Shown here in pieces: positions 1-9,536 of a DNA stretch of 64,000 bases. This DNA comes from Planctomycetota bacterium (GTDB taxonomy: Bacteria > Planctomycetota > UBA8742 > UBA2392). Below the pieces are notes generated by a model that was not told the origin of the DNA, made no database searches, and saw only the letters and a program-made list of their open reading frames with translations. Positions within the stretch are counted from its first letter, which is position 1. Every line of letters begins with the position of its first letter. A program made the translations under genes and the position numbers. Where the stretch lies: positions 64,174 to 128,173 of the forward strand of contig JAHBYA010000005.1 in assembly GCA_019636195.1 (NCBI GenBank), written 5' to 3'.

Positions 1-1863
1 GTCGGCGCCGCGCAGGCGCAGGTAGCTGCCTACGCGACTGCCGATGCGCTGAATGTGGACCTGCCTTTTGACTTCGGCGCGACCAACCCGTTTGCGCTGT
101 TTGGCGGAAGCGCGGGCGCGCACACCATCACTGCCATGTCGGGCGTCGAGTATGCCGAGCTTTACCAGGACTACACCGGCGCCCACGACGCCAGCGACGC
201 CAACAACCCGCAGCCCGCCGGCAGCGCTGACGGCAGCAGCGATCCATTGAGCAACGCCTGGGCCACACAGAACGACAGCCAGATTACCTACGCCTTCAGC
301 GGCAAGATCACCGACACCGGCGACCACTCGCCCGGCTGGGTACAGATGGTCGGCAGTGACCTGCGTGTGACGGCGGTGCTGCGCGACTTCTGGCAGATGT
401 ACCCCAAGTGCATCCGGGTGCAGGCGAACGGGCTGCTGCGCATGGGCGTCTGGCCCGACGCGGCTGCAAGCGACCTGCAGGTGTTTGCCGGCGCGATGCG
501 CACGCACGAGTTGCTGTACAGCCTTGAGCGCGCCGGCAGCAGCAGCGTGCCGATCGCGACCGGGCGCTACAACCTTCTGAACGACCCGCCGCTGGGCGTG
601 TGCAACCCGCGCCACTACCGTGCGTCGCAGGTGTTCGGCGACATTGGCGTCACCGACGAACTGCTCAGCGACGTTTCGCAGTACGTGGCCACCGCGCAGG
701 GTCACGTGTCTGCGTACCTGACCGAAGTCATCGATCACATGGGCGACATCCTGTTCGACCGCACCGACGGCAACGGCACAGCCACGGGCCACGAGTACGG
801 CATGTGGCATTACGGCGACGGCAAGACGTTTGCGCCTGCCGACATGTGGAGCAACAACGACTGGGAAATTTCTCGCGCGTGCATCAGCTGGTTTGCAGCC
901 AGCGGCAACGTCAACCTTTGGCGCCTCGGCGATGAAACCGCCCGGCACTTCCGCGACGTGGTTGTTATGCACAGCGACATCGGCACGCGCTTTGACTACA
1001 CCGAAGGCGGCAACCCCGCCGTCAGCGGCGGCAAGGCCAGCAACCTGGGCAAGACCCGCAACGCCCCCAACAACAAGCAGCACGACCTCGGCCACTACAA
1101 CGGCGGCGCCAACCACCTGGATGTGTTCAAGGGCGCGTTTCTGGCTGAGCACTACCTGCTGACCGGCGACCGCTTGAGTCTCGATGTGCTGAAAGAGTGC
1201 TTCACGTACCTCCGCGGTTGCTGGAAGCGCCACTTTGACGCCGGTAACGGCGGCGTGGACAGCACCATGACGGCGCCGACCACATGGCTCAGCAACGGCC
1301 TGCACATCGCCGCGGCCTACGTGATGGCCAACGGGCTGAACGACAGCGCCGCCGCACCCATGGCCACCTACGTCTTTAACACCGTGCGCACGCGCCAGAC
1401 AACGCCCACGCCCTACGACCCAGCGGGTCGCGGCTTTGCCGACAGCAGCGGCAACTTCAGGGCCTGGGAGCTGGGCCACATGGCGGAAGCTCTTGAGTAC
1501 AGCCAGTTCGCGCTGGATAACAACAACATCCAGATCTACATCCTGGACCTGATGAACTGGCTGCTGGGCACAAACGCGCAGGTCTATCTGGGCCACCTGG
1601 TGCCGCCGCAGTATGGCGAGTTTGCGGAAAGCCCGGGCGGCATGACGGATTTCGGCGGTCCGAACCTGATGATCGGCGCGGGCTACGTGGGCGCATGGCG
1701 CGAAAGCGGGTCCGCAAACTGGCGCAGTATCGCCGCCAACCTGCTCAGCGCCCAGAACCCCAAGATTGACGCCGGCACGATCGGTGATGACGGCATCCGT
1801 CACCGCACGTTTGCCCAGTTCTTCCGCGGCGGGCCGATGCTACTGGGCGCATTGATGAACTGA
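1..1863 (+). CDS. Secreted polysaccharide-lyase-like protein, C-terminal part (5' end outside window)
   Basis: The frame is open from base 1, so the gene starts upstream; 620 residues are visible and it ends at TGA 1861-1863. The sequence is rich in Trp, Tyr, Gly and Asn, as in exported carbohydrate-active proteins. A segment VLRDFWQMYPK, followed about 45 residues later by RTHELLYSL, resembles the central region of PcRGLX/YetA-like (exo-rhamnogalacturonan lyase) proteins. The following helices (GAFLAEHYLLTGDR and similar) look like an alpha/alpha barrel. By family this would be an extracellular sugar-degrading enzyme. Assignment is by remembered motif only; another alpha/alpha-barrel glycosidase is possible. 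The next gene is on the opposite strand, so this ends its transcription unit. Confidence 0.6.
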   Translation, partial: VGAAQAQVAAYATADALNVDLPFDFGATNPFALFGGSAGAHTITAMSGVEYAELYQDYTGAHDASDANNPQPAGSADGSSDPLSNAWATQNDSQITYAFSGKITDTGDHSPGWVQMVGSDLRVTAVLRDFWQMYPKCIRVQANGLLRMGVWPDAAASDLQVFAGAMRTHELLYSLERAGSSSVPIATGRYNLLNDPPLGVCNPRHYRASQVFGDIGVTDELLSDVSQYVATAQGHVSAYLTEVIDHMGDILFDRTDGNGTATGHEYGMWHYGDGKTFAPADMWSNNDWEISRACISWFAASGNVNLWRLGDETARHFRDVVVMHSDIGTRFDYTEGGNPAVSGGKASNLGKTRNAPNNKQHDLGHYNGGANHLDVFKGAFLAEHYLLTGDRLSLDVLKECFTYLRGCWKRHFDAGNGGVDSTMTAPTTWLSNGLHIAAAYVMANGLNDSAAAPMATYVFNTVRTRQTTPTPYDPAGRGFADSSGNFRAWELGHMAEALEYSQFALDNNNIQIYILDLMNWLLGTNAQVYLGHLVPPQYGEFAESPGGMTDFGGPNLMIGAGYVGAWRESGSANWRSIAANLLSAQNPKIDAGTIGDDGIRHRTFAQFFRGGPMLLGALMN

Positions 1864-2034
1864 GTTCAGCCGCGAGTGACAAGAACGGGTCAAAGGCCGT
1901 TGTCGTTCTTCGTGAACTTCGCGTGTTGCTGTTCTTGCCGGTGGCAGTTGCTTGTGAAGCTTGCGAGAGGCAAGGCCTCCGTCATGGCGACGCCGCTGTC
2001 AGAGTTTGCACTGCGCGATCCGCGCACCCGTTAC
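1864..2034. other. Convergent intergenic region, no gene seen
   Basis: These 171 bases separate the convergent lyase-like gene and tsaE. I see no convincing ORF or terminator, only short GTTCTTCGTGAACTTCG-like direct and inverted words. Confidence 0.4.
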
Positions 2035-2526
2035 TCATGCTTCTGCGGGTTGGGCGACGAACTCTTCCAGCGCCTTGGCCATGTCAGGGCAGACCCCTTG
2101 CGGGTCTTCAATCGTGATGCGGCGCTTGTCGTCGTCTTCCACGTCGATCTGGATGTGGATGTACCTGTCCGGCCACACTTCGCGCCAGATGCCAGCCCAC
2201 TCAACTACCGTGATGTCGCGGTCGCTGTTCATCGCTTCCAGGATTTCGCCCGGCAGCTCCGGCGCTTCGTTCAAGCGGTAGAAGTCAACGTGGTGCAGTA
2301 CGCAGCGCCCGCCGTGGTAGCTCAGCATCAGCGTAAACGTCGGGCTGCGCAGGCCCGCCCAGCCGCCTTCATCAAGCCCGCAGGCGATGCCCTTCACAAG
2401 GTGCGTCTTGCCTGCGCCCAGGATGCCGTCAAGCGCAACGAACGTCCCGCGCGGCAAACAGGTGCCGAGGATACGGCCGATCTGGATGGTGGCCTGCTGG
2501 CTGGGACTGGAAAGGACTAGCGGCAT
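2035..2526 (-). CDS. tsaE: tRNA threonylcarbamoyladenosine biosynthesis ATPase TsaE
   Basis: This 163-residue protein is the P-loop ATPase of the TsaB-TsaD-TsaE complex that makes N6-threonylcarbamoyladenosine at tRNA position 37. Walker A is GILGAGKT at residues 34-41. The family SPTF-type segment and the HVDFYRL and VVEWA motifs follow in the expected order, and length is typical. The ATG at 2526 is chosen over a GTG 12 bases upstream because GGAG lies 6 nt before it. thiL lies upstream on the same strand (138-base gap), a pairing seen in other bacteria. Cytoplasmic housekeeping gene. Confidence 0.95.
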   Translation of the reverse strand: MPLVLSSPSQQATIQIGRILGTCLPRGTFVALDGILGAGKTHLVKGIACGLDEGGWAGLRSPTFTLMLSYHGGRCVLHHVDFYRLNEAPELPGEILEAMNSDRDITVVEWAGIWREVWPDRYIHIQIDVEDDDKRRITIEDPQGVCPDMAKALEEFVAQPAEA

Positions 2527-2664
2527 GACATACTCCACGGGGTGAGACCCGTCACAAGAATTCTATCACGGCAGAGCCGCACATGTCGGGTTAATTACGC
2601 ATGAATCGCCCAACACACGCAATGGGTAGGGGAGGTAACGAGAACGGTCAATTGAATCTGCCGC

Positions 2665-3672
2665 TCAAAGCTGATGCACCCAGCTCAGAACTTCCAGCGC
2701 TTCGGGTTCGCCCTTTTTCAGGATGCGCACCAGCGGCTCATCCTTCTTCAGCGGGCGCATCATGCCCAACGCGCGGATGGGTACATCGAACGGCCACTCC
2801 TTGACGATCTGCTTCCAGCGGTTGGGGCGCACAATAAACAGCAGCTCAAAGTCTTCGCCGTCGTGCAGCGCGTGGTGCAGCGCGCGCTCGGCCCCTTGGC
2901 TCTCAAGCTTGGCCAGGCGGCGCGCCGACTTGCTTACCGGCACCGCCTCAGCGGCGATGTCGGCGCCTACCTTGAAGCGCAGGCCGGATTCTTCACAGAT
3001 GCGCGTAATGTCGCCGGACAAGCCGTCGCTGATGTCAATCATCGCGCTCACGCCGCGTTCCGCCAAAAAGCGGCCTTCCGCGATGCGCGGCTCAAAGCGC
3101 AGGTGCTTGCCCAGAATGCTGCCGCCCAGGCTGCCGGTAATCGCGATCACGTCGCCGGGTGCAGCGCCCGCGCGCAGGGCAGGGCGCACGCCGTTCATTG
3201 CGCCGATCATGCTGACCGTGATGCTCAGCGGCCCGTCCCAGCTTTGGGTGTCGCCGCCTGCCAGCGAAAGCCCGTAGGTCGCGCAGGTTTTGCTGATGCC
3301 CAGAAACAGCTCTTCGCGCAGCTTTACGGGCGCGCCCGTGTGCAGCGTGACGGCAACCATGCAGCTTACGGGCGTGGCACCCATCGCTGCCAGGTCGCTC
3401 AGGCAGCGCGTGACGGCTTTGCGGCCGATTTCTTCAGGCGTCGCCGAGGGGCCCAGCACAGCCGGACGGCGCACGCCCTTTTCGTAAAGCATGAAGTGCT
3501 TGCCTTCAATGACGCTGTCGATCTTGAGCGCGAGTTTGTCCGTCTCAACGCGCAGGATGGCGCAGTCATCGCCGGGGCCCACCTCGAGGTTGGGGCCGGA
3601 AGGCGGCAGCTCAGAGCGCAGCCACTTGATGTATTCGAACTCGTCGCTGGATTTAGGTGCGTGTTTGCTCAT
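2665..3672 (-). CDS. thiL: Thiamine-monophosphate kinase
   Basis: ThiL phosphorylates thiamine monophosphate to thiamine diphosphate with ATP, the last step of cofactor synthesis. The 335-residue protein shows the N-terminal GPGDD motif (residues 32-36), IDSVIEGKHF in place of the usual TDxxxEGxHF, the SDLAAMGA segment and the ISDGL motif of the PurM/ThiL fold. The ATG at 3672 is chosen because the 24 codons before it in frame do not match the family. The only SD-like sequence, GGGAGG, is rather far upstream. Probably transcribed with tsaE. Confidence 0.94.
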   Translation of the reverse strand: MSKHAPKSSDEFEYIKWLRSELPPSGPNLEVGPGDDCAILRVETDKLALKIDSVIEGKHFMLYEKGVRRPAVLGPSATPEEIGRKAVTRCLSDLAAMGATPVSCMVAVTLHTGAPVKLREELFLGISKTCATYGLSLAGGDTQSWDGPLSITVSMIGAMNGVRPALRAGAAPGDVIAITGSLGGSILGKHLRFEPRIAEGRFLAERGVSAMIDISDGLSGDITRICEESGLRFKVGADIAAEAVPVSKSARRLAKLESQGAERALHHALHDGEDFELLFIVRPNRWKQIVKEWPFDVPIRALGMMRPLKKDEPLVRILKKGEPEALEVLSWVHQL

Positions 3673-3954
3673 GGGCTCGCTTGCGTCCTGCCTCCCGGCA
3701 GGGACATAAGTTGCGATCAGGTTGTCACTTGCGCCCTTATACATGTTCAGTCCCGTCTGTCAGTATCTTCTGAAAAGTGCCTTATCGGCAGCCAAAGTCC
3801 CCCGCTGCATTATTAACGCCCGAGAGGTTCTAAATCATTGCCGAATAGGGGCTTGAAGTTTCCGAATTCACCACAACCCCCTGTCGGAGAAGGGCTTTTT
3901 TCACACAATCCGGGCGACAGAGCGGCCGATAAGCAAGAGCCACCCGGAGAGACA

Positions 3955-4683
3955 ATGCGCAAAGCGGAAGTAATCGAGGGCCTGCGGGACACGTGGCAGG
4001 TGTTTCGTGTGATGGCTGAATTTGTTGAGGGCTTTGACACACTCAGCAAAGTCGGCAAGTGCGTGTCGATTTTCGGCAGCGCTCGCACGCACCCCGATGA
4101 CCCGCTGTACAAGACCACGACCGAACTTGCCGCCAAGCTGGTGGCCAGCGGCTACGGCGTGATTACCGGCGGCGGCCCCGGCGTGATGGAGGCCGGCAAC
4201 CGCGGCGCCATGGAAGCAGGCGGCGACAGCGTTGGGCTCGCGATCGACCTGCCCATGGAGCAGGAGGCCAACCCGTACGCCAAGACACTTGTGGACTTCC
4301 GGTACTTCTTCATCCGCAAGGTGATGTTCGTGAAGTATAGCGAAGGCTTCATTTTCATGCCCGGCGGCTACGGGACCATGGACGAGGTGTTTGAGGTGCT
4401 GACGCTGGTGCAGACGCTGAAGATCCGGCGCATCCCGTGTGTGCTGTTCGGGATGGATTTCTGGCAGGGCCTGTACGACTGGATGAAGGAAACGATGTGC
4501 GCCAAGTGGAAGCACATCAATGAAGAAGACCTGGATCTGTTCTACCGCACCAGCGACATCGACGACGCCGTGAAGTACATCGTCGATTACCACAAGAGAA
4601 CGCCCGGCAAGAAAGGCCGCACCATAGGCCACGACACCCGCCAATACAGGAAACAAGAGCCCGGAACGCAAGCGACGGGGTGA
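3955..4683 (+). CDS. LOG-family Rossmann-fold protein (TIGR00730 type)
   Basis: A 242-residue protein with the two signatures of the LOG family: GGGPGVMEA at residues 72-80 and PGGYGTMDE at 136-144. LOG proteins are cytokinin-riboside monophosphate phosphoribohydrolases or related nucleotide hydrolases; the bacterial substrate is often unknown. The ATG at 3955 is set by GGAGA ending 4 nt upstream. An in-frame TTG at 3838 has no such signal. The C-terminal 30 residues are basic and low-complexity. Transcribed divergently from thiL. Confidence 0.9.
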   Translation: MRKAEVIEGLRDTWQVFRVMAEFVEGFDTLSKVGKCVSIFGSARTHPDDPLYKTTTELAAKLVASGYGVITGGGPGVMEAGNRGAMEAGGDSVGLAIDLPMEQEANPYAKTLVDFRYFFIRKVMFVKYSEGFIFMPGGYGTMDEVFEVLTLVQTLKIRRIPCVLFGMDFWQGLYDWMKETMCAKWKHINEEDLDLFYRTSDIDDAVKYIVDYHKRTPGKKGRTIGHDTRQYRKQEPGTQATG

Positions 4684-4724
4684 TACGGGAGGCCCTGGCT
4701 TGTTATGCCCCGCACCCCCGTCCA

Positions 4725-4752
4725 TTGAATCGTGTGCCGGCGCAGCTAACTT
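4725..4752 (+). promoter_or_regulatory. Predicted leaderless promoter of hutH
   Basis: TTGAAT (4725-4730), a 16-nt spacer and TAACTT (4747-4752) precede the ATG by 6 nt. No Shine-Dalgarno sequence is present, so transcription would start at or within 1-2 nt of the start codon. Confidence 0.6.
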
Positions 4753-4758
4753 CGCGCC

Positions 4759-6291
4759 ATGGCCAAACGCGACGCGCTGGTGCTGGATGGGCGGTCCCTG
4801 ACCTTGCCGCAAGTGGACCGCTTTCTGCTGGGCGGCTACCACCTTATTGACGTGTCAACACCTGCCCGGAAGGCCGTCAAACAGGGCCGCGCCTTCGTTG
4901 AGAAACTGCTGCGTGAGCACAAACCCGTGTACGGCGTAAACACCGGCTTCGGCAAGCTGGCCAGCGTGCGCATCCCTGACGAACAGCTTGACCAGTTGCA
5001 GCTGAACCTGATTCGCAGCCATGCCTGCGGCGTAGGCGAGCCGCTGCCGCTGCCCGTGGTACGCCTTGCCATGCTGCTGCGCTTGAACAGCCTGGTCAGC
5101 GGCAACAGCGGCGTGCGTGAAGAAGTGATTGACGCCTTTGTCGCCCTGATCAACTCGCCGGTGGTGCCGTGGGTGCCGCGCAAGGGAAGCGTCGGCGCAT
5201 CCGGCGACCTTGCGCCGCTGGCCCACATAGGGCTGACGCTGCTTGGTGAAGGCAAGGCCTACTTCGACGGCAGACTGACCACCGCCGCCAAAGCCCTGAA
5301 AAGCGCGGGCTTGAGGCCGATTTCGCTCAAGGCCAAAGAAGGCCTGGCGCTGATCAACGGAACCCAGATCATCCAGGCCATCGGGCTGACCACCATCTGC
5401 GGCGCGATGCGCTGGGTTAAGGTGTGTGACCTTGCTGCGGCGCTGACCCTTGAGGCCATGCGCGGCAGCGACTCACCTTTTGACGCGCGGGTGGCGGCAA
5501 TCCGGCCGCACCCCGGCCACGCGCTGGTCGCGCGCAACATGCTGAAGCTGCTGGCGGGCAGCGAAATCCGCGAAAGCCACCGCGACAACGACCCCCGCGT
5601 GCAGGATGCGTACAGCCTGCGCTGCGTACCGCAGGTGCACGGCGCCGCCCGCGACGGCTTTGACTTCGTGAAACAGATCTTTGAGCGCGAACTCAACGCC
5701 GTCACCGACAACCCGCTACTGTTTCCTGCCGATGGCGACGTGATCAGCGCCGGCAACTTTCACGGCCAGCCGCTTTCGCAGGCGCTGGACTTTCTGGCGA
5801 TCCTGCTGAGCGAGCTTGCCAGCATCAGCGAGCGCCGCACCGAGCAGATGGTCAACCCCGACCTGTCCAACCTGCCGCCGTTTCTTGTGCAGGGCAGCGG
5901 ACTGAACAGCGGGCTGATGATCGCGCAGGTCGTGGCGGCCGCGCTGGCCAGCGAAAACAAGGTCTTCAGCCACCCCGCCAGTGTGGACAGCATCCCGACC
6001 AGCGCGAACAAAGAAGACCACGTAAGCATGGGCGTGACCGCGGCGCTGAAGGCCGCCATGGTCTTTGAAAACCTCAAGCACATCTTGAGCATCGAGCTGC
6101 TGGCGGCCCGGCTGGCGCTGGATTACCACAAGCCGCTGAAGGCAGGCCGCAAAGTCGAACAAGCAGCCGACGCCCTGCGCAAAGTAGTCAAGCCGCTGAA
6201 GCAGGACCGGGTGCTGCACGAAGATTTCACGGCAGTTCGCGAGCTGGTGGATGCGGGCAAGCTGGATGATGTGCTGGCGACCCTGGAGTAG
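4759..6291 (+). CDS. hutH: Histidine ammonia-lyase
   Basis: HutH deaminates L-histidine to urocanate, the first step of histidine degradation. The 510-residue protein has the Ala-Ser-Gly triad at 147-149 inside GSVGASGDLAPLAH, which cyclises to the MIO electrophile. It also has YGVNTGFG (58-65) and QDAYSLRC-type residues of the active site. Length matches the family. No other hut genes are in view, so it may serve another role, for example aromatic amino-acid lyase activity; the His-like pocket residues make HutH most likely. mtnA follows after 3 bases, so the two are cotranscribed and probably translationally coupled. Confidence 0.95.
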   Translation: MAKRDALVLDGRSLTLPQVDRFLLGGYHLIDVSTPARKAVKQGRAFVEKLLREHKPVYGVNTGFGKLASVRIPDEQLDQLQLNLIRSHACGVGEPLPLPVVRLAMLLRLNSLVSGNSGVREEVIDAFVALINSPVVPWVPRKGSVGASGDLAPLAHIGLTLLGEGKAYFDGRLTTAAKALKSAGLRPISLKAKEGLALINGTQIIQAIGLTTICGAMRWVKVCDLAAALTLEAMRGSDSPFDARVAAIRPHPGHALVARNMLKLLAGSEIRESHRDNDPRVQDAYSLRCVPQVHGAARDGFDFVKQIFERELNAVTDNPLLFPADGDVISAGNFHGQPLSQALDFLAILLSELASISERRTEQMVNPDLSNLPPFLVQGSGLNSGLMIAQVVAAALASENKVFSHPASVDSIPTSANKEDHVSMGVTAALKAAMVFENLKHILSIELLAARLALDYHKPLKAGRKVEQAADALRKVVKPLKQDRVLHEDFTAVRELVDAGKLDDVLATLE

Positions 6292-6294
6292 AGC

Positions 6295-7296
6295 ATGGCG
6301 CTGCCCCCAACCGTTGACTGGCAGGGCGATGCAGCCACCGGCGCCCTGGTGATCATTGACCAGACGCTGCTGCCCGGCGAGTTACACCTGTTGAAGATCA
6401 CGTCACTGGATGTCGCGATTGACGCGATCCAGCGGTTGGCGGTGCGCGGCGCGCCGGCGATCGGCGTGGCGGGGGCGTATGCGTGTGTGCTGGCGCTGCG
6501 GCAGGGGCTGGGCGACGCGGGGCTGGACCAGCTTGCGGACGCGCGGCCCACGGCTGTGAACCTGCGCTGGGCGGTTGAGAAAGTGCGCGCGGCCTGCAGC
6601 GGCGATGCTGCCGGCGCACTGAAGATTGCGCGCGCCATCCATGACAGCGACATCGACACCTGTCGCCGCATCGGCGGGTACGGCGCGGCGCTGATCAAGC
6701 CGGGCATGGGCCTGCTCACGCACTGCAACGCTGGCGCGCTGGCGACGGCGGGCATGGGCACCGCGCTTGCCCCGATGTATGTGGCGCACCGGCAGGGCGT
6801 GAAGTTTCACGTGTTCGCCGATGAAACGCGCCCGCTGCTGCAAGGCGCGCGGCTTACCGCGTTTGAGCTTGCGGAGTCCGGCATTGACGTCACGGTCATC
6901 GGCGACGGCATGGCGGCGGGCGTGATGCGCGCGGGCAAAGTGCAACTGGTGATTACCGGCGCAGATCGCATTGCCCGCAACGGCGACGTGGCCAACAAGA
7001 TCGGCACATACAGCGTGGCTGTTAACGCGCAGCACCACCGCGTGCCGTTTTATGTGGCGGCCCCGCGCAGCACGTTTGACGCAGCCTGCCCGACCGGCGC
7101 GCATATCCCGATTGAAGAGCGGCGCGAGTCTGAGTTGCGCGAGTACGGACAGGCGCAGCTCGTGCCTGCCCGTGCAAAAGTGTTCAACCCGGCCTTTGAC
7201 GTGACGCCCGCCGAGCTGATTGCCGGGCTGATCACCGAGGACGGCATCTTCACGCCCGCGCAGGTGGCAGCGTGGCTTGATCGCGGTGGGTCGTGA
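6295..7296 (+). CDS. mtnA: S-methyl-5-thioribose-1-phosphate isomerase
   Basis: MtnA converts methylthioribose-1-phosphate to methylthioribulose-1-phosphate in the methionine salvage pathway. The 333-residue protein carries RGAPAIG (51-57), the catalytic Cys144 in LLTHCNAGALAT and Asp224 in ITGADRIARNGD, then NKIGTY and PIEER near the end, all in the order of the aIF2B-like isomerase family. The ATG lies 3 bases after the hutH stop with no room for a separate promoter. No other methionine salvage genes are nearby. Confidence 0.95.
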   Translation: MALPPTVDWQGDAATGALVIIDQTLLPGELHLLKITSLDVAIDAIQRLAVRGAPAIGVAGAYACVLALRQGLGDAGLDQLADARPTAVNLRWAVEKVRAACSGDAAGALKIARAIHDSDIDTCRRIGGYGAALIKPGMGLLTHCNAGALATAGMGTALAPMYVAHRQGVKFHVFADETRPLLQGARLTAFELAESGIDVTVIGDGMAAGVMRAGKVQLVITGADRIARNGDVANKIGTYSVAVNAQHHRVPFYVAAPRSTFDAACPTGAHIPIEERRESELREYGQAQLVPARAKVFNPAFDVTPAELIAGLITEDGIFTPAQVAAWLDRGGS

Positions 7297-7381
7297 CTGC
7301 CGCGCCTGCAACCGCCGCACGTTTGCGTGTGCCCTCCCCGCCTTGAAACTTGGCGCGGCGTGGGCTACCGTTCGGAGGCGT

Positions 7382-7458
<77 letters not shown>

Positions 7459-7474
7459 GATTCCTCCGCCGATC

Positions 7475-7972
7475 ATGCGAAAGTCCCTGCCATTGCTGCT
7501 GTTGCTGCTTGTCGCCTGTGGCGGCAGCAACCAGTCCAACGACGAAGTCTGGCTGCCCAATTACAGCACGCCCAGCGACGCATTTGCCGTTTACCAGCGC
7601 GCGATCACGCTCAACAACATCGACCTCGCGGTCGGCCTTGTCGCGCCCGACGAGCGCGAGGTTTACGAAGAGTTCGTGCGCAAGCAGTTCGCGGAGGCCG
7701 CCAAGACCGAGCGCACCTGGTGGGTCGAGCCTGTGCCCGACACAGCCAAGACCGACGACCAGCTTGCCGTCATGCGCGTGAAGTACATCCCGCAGGACAA
7801 AGACGGCAACACCAAGCCGCTGATCGACAAGAACGGCAACACCGTCGCGATCCAGGAGGCGTGGCTGGTGTTCAAGAAGGTCGCCGACGGCACCTGGCGC
7901 CACAGCCCCGTCAAGTCGCGTGAAATGAATCTGCGCGAACAGCAGCAACCGCCGCCCGGCACAGGCGGATAG
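7475..7972 (+). CDS. Small predicted lipoprotein
   Basis: A 165-residue protein with a short hydrophobic signal and a lipobox, LLLVAC at residues 10-15, so Cys15 would be lipidated and the rest exported. The mature part (DAFAVYQRAITLNNIDLAV) resembles the helical start of NTF2-like or DUF4878-type lipoproteins that measure a stress-like repeated use of residues; no catalytic residues are recognisable. The ATG at 7475 gives the complete signal peptide. It lies immediately after tRNA-Pro and may share its transcript. Function unknown. Confidence 0.8.
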   Translation: MRKSLPLLLLLLVACGGSNQSNDEVWLPNYSTPSDAFAVYQRAITLNNIDLAVGLVAPDEREVYEEFVRKQFAEAAKTERTWWVEPVPDTAKTDDQLAVMRVKYIPQDKDGNTKPLIDKNGNTVAIQEAWLVFKKVADGTWRHSPVKSREMNLREQQQPPPGTGG

Positions 7973-8036
7973 CCCTTGGCATGTTGTGCATTCGCGCTAG
8001 TATCCCGGCGCCGTACGGGGGACTAAAGGGATCGAC

Positions 8037-9092
8037 ATGCATAACGTGATGCGCTTTCTGTTCGTTGTGCTGCTGCTGGTGGCCGGCGCATGGTTGTCAG
8101 CGACAGACAAGCTGACGACGACCAATGGCGACGTGCTGGTGGGCACGTTTGACAAGCTTGAGGCCGGGCACGTTCACTTCACGTCACCGGACACCGGTAC
8201 CGTCAAGATCGCGGTTGAAAAGGTCGCCAGGCTTGAACTTGACGGCGAGCGTGAAGTCAGCCTGCGCACAGCCGAAGACATCAAGCAGCAGCAGAAGGGC
8301 AAGCTGGTCACGCGCGACGGCAAGCTGGTTTTCGTCAGCAGCGCCGGTGAGCTCAGCATCGACAACCTGGGCGCGGTCAAGGGTGTCAACGAAACCCTGC
8401 CCGACGAGCGCCCGCTGTGGGAAGCCTCTCTGCTGGGCACGTTCTCGATGACCGAAGGCAACACCGACACCTACAGCCTTGGCTATCGCTTTGACATCAA
8501 GCGCCACGGCAAGCGCAACTTCCAGACGCTGTTCGGTCGCGGCAGCTATTTCGAAGACACCAATCTGCTGGAAGACCAGGTCCGCGAGCGCCGCCACGAT
8601 TTCGGCTATCTTTACCGTTACATCTTTGACTTCCGCCTGACCATCGAGGTCACGGAAGACCTGAGCTTCAACGAGTTTGCAGGTTACCGCTGGCGCAGCA
8701 TCACCGGCGTCGGCCCCGGCTACCAGATCATCAAGGAAGACCGCATGTGGTGGAATGTGGCTGCACACGCCATCTACGTGTATGAAGACCTGATTTTCGG
8801 CGGTGAAGACCGCGGCTACTTTGGCGCGCGCGCCCGCACCGAGTTTGACTGGGTCGGCCTGAACGAGACGCTGCACATCAACTTCAAGTCCGAAGTGCTG
8901 TTTGACTTCGACATCATCGAAAACGTGGTCGTGAACAGTGCGCTGCTGGCTGAGTACAAGTTCGGCGGCTACTTCTCTGCGGGTTTGCTTGTGGAGCACT
9001 CGTTTGACAACGTGCCCACGCCCGGCTTTTTCCGTAACGACTTCCGGTTCACGTTCACGATCGGCATCAGCTGGTCAGGCCGCTGGGTGTAG
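8037..9092 (+). CDS. DUF481 outer-membrane beta-barrel protein
   Basis: A 351-residue secreted protein. Residues 1-22 form a signal peptide. Residues 25-125 are a small beta-rich part with repeated TxDGxL-type strands (TTNGDVLVGTF, VTRDGKLVF). From about residue 130 it has the alternating aromatic strands of a DUF481/YdiY-like barrel, from LLGTFSMTEGNTDTYS to the final strand FTFTIGISWSGRWV. Such proteins sit in the outer membrane; their role is unknown. An AAGGGATCGAC segment just before the ATG could act as ribosome-binding site, and TAGTAT near 7999 may be its -10 box. Confidence 0.87.
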   Translation: MHNVMRFLFVVLLLVAGAWLSATDKLTTTNGDVLVGTFDKLEAGHVHFTSPDTGTVKIAVEKVARLELDGEREVSLRTAEDIKQQQKGKLVTRDGKLVFVSSAGELSIDNLGAVKGVNETLPDERPLWEASLLGTFSMTEGNTDTYSLGYRFDIKRHGKRNFQTLFGRGSYFEDTNLLEDQVRERRHDFGYLYRYIFDFRLTIEVTEDLSFNEFAGYRWRSITGVGPGYQIIKEDRMWWNVAAHAIYVYEDLIFGGEDRGYFGARARTEFDWVGLNETLHINFKSEVLFDFDIIENVVVNSALLAEYKFGGYFSAGLLVEHSFDNVPTPGFFRNDFRFTFTIGISWSGRWV

Positions 9093-9094
9093 CG

Positions 9095-9424
9095 TTACGC
9101 GACCTTGATGGTTGTGCTGCCGACTTCAAGCCGGGAGACGGTACCGTCTTCAGCGTTCAGTGTAATGGTTGCACCGGCTTGCGCCCATGTGCCGGTTTCA
9201 ACGCGACGGACAGTGCCGCGGTTGCCGCTGACTTCGCCCTGATAGGTCAGGTAGTCGCGGCGATGCGGTGGCAGTTCGGTCAAGGCAACCTCCTCGCCCG
9301 GAAGCAGGGGCCAGCGCGCCAGTTGCAGCGTGCGCAACCGATCCTGCCCCTCAACCTCCAGCATCAGGTCAAAGTGCACCGCCCCGTTGACCGTATGCGC
9401 AAGCACGACGTAGCGCGTGTTCAT
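9095..9424 (-). CDS. LigD 3'-phosphoesterase-like domain protein
   Basis: A 109-residue single-domain protein with HFDLMLE near residue 18, matching the HFDxRLE metal site of the N-terminal phosphoesterase domain of DNA ligase D (PF13298 type), and HRRDYLTYQGEVSGNRGTV downstream. The ligase and polymerase parts are absent. Stand-alone members are of unknown function and could remove 3' phosphates or ribonucleotides at breaks. The ATG at 9424 is used because the six upstream codons have no family match. It is convergent with the DUF481 gene (2-base gap). Confidence 0.7.
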   Translation of the reverse strand: MNTRYVVLAHTVNGAVHFDLMLEVEGQDRLRTLQLARWPLLPGEEVALTELPPHRRDYLTYQGEVSGNRGTVRRVETGTWAQAGATITLNAEDGTVSRLEVGSTTIKVA

Positions 9425-9461
9425 GGCTTGGCCCTTGGCCACTCAAGAAGGCACTGCGACT

Positions 9462-9528
9462 CACACAAAGGCACGAAGAACTACGGGCGACGTCAGACGA
9501 TTCCTTTGCGGCTTCGTGCCTTCGTGTG
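9462..9528. repeat. Inverted repeat, CACGAAGGCACGAAG family
   Basis: Arms 9462-9478 (CACACAAAGGCACGAAG) and 9512-9528 are complementary at 16 of 17 positions with a 33-nt loop. The same word recurs at 10021-10040, on the other side of the GxxExxY gene. Confidence 0.8.
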
Positions 9529-9536
9529 CGCCGCAG

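Noticed and set aside
2674..3816. Long plus-strand open frame opposite thiL (380 codons)
   Set aside because: It is a shadow frame typical of high-GC DNA; the minus-strand protein has all thiL motifs.
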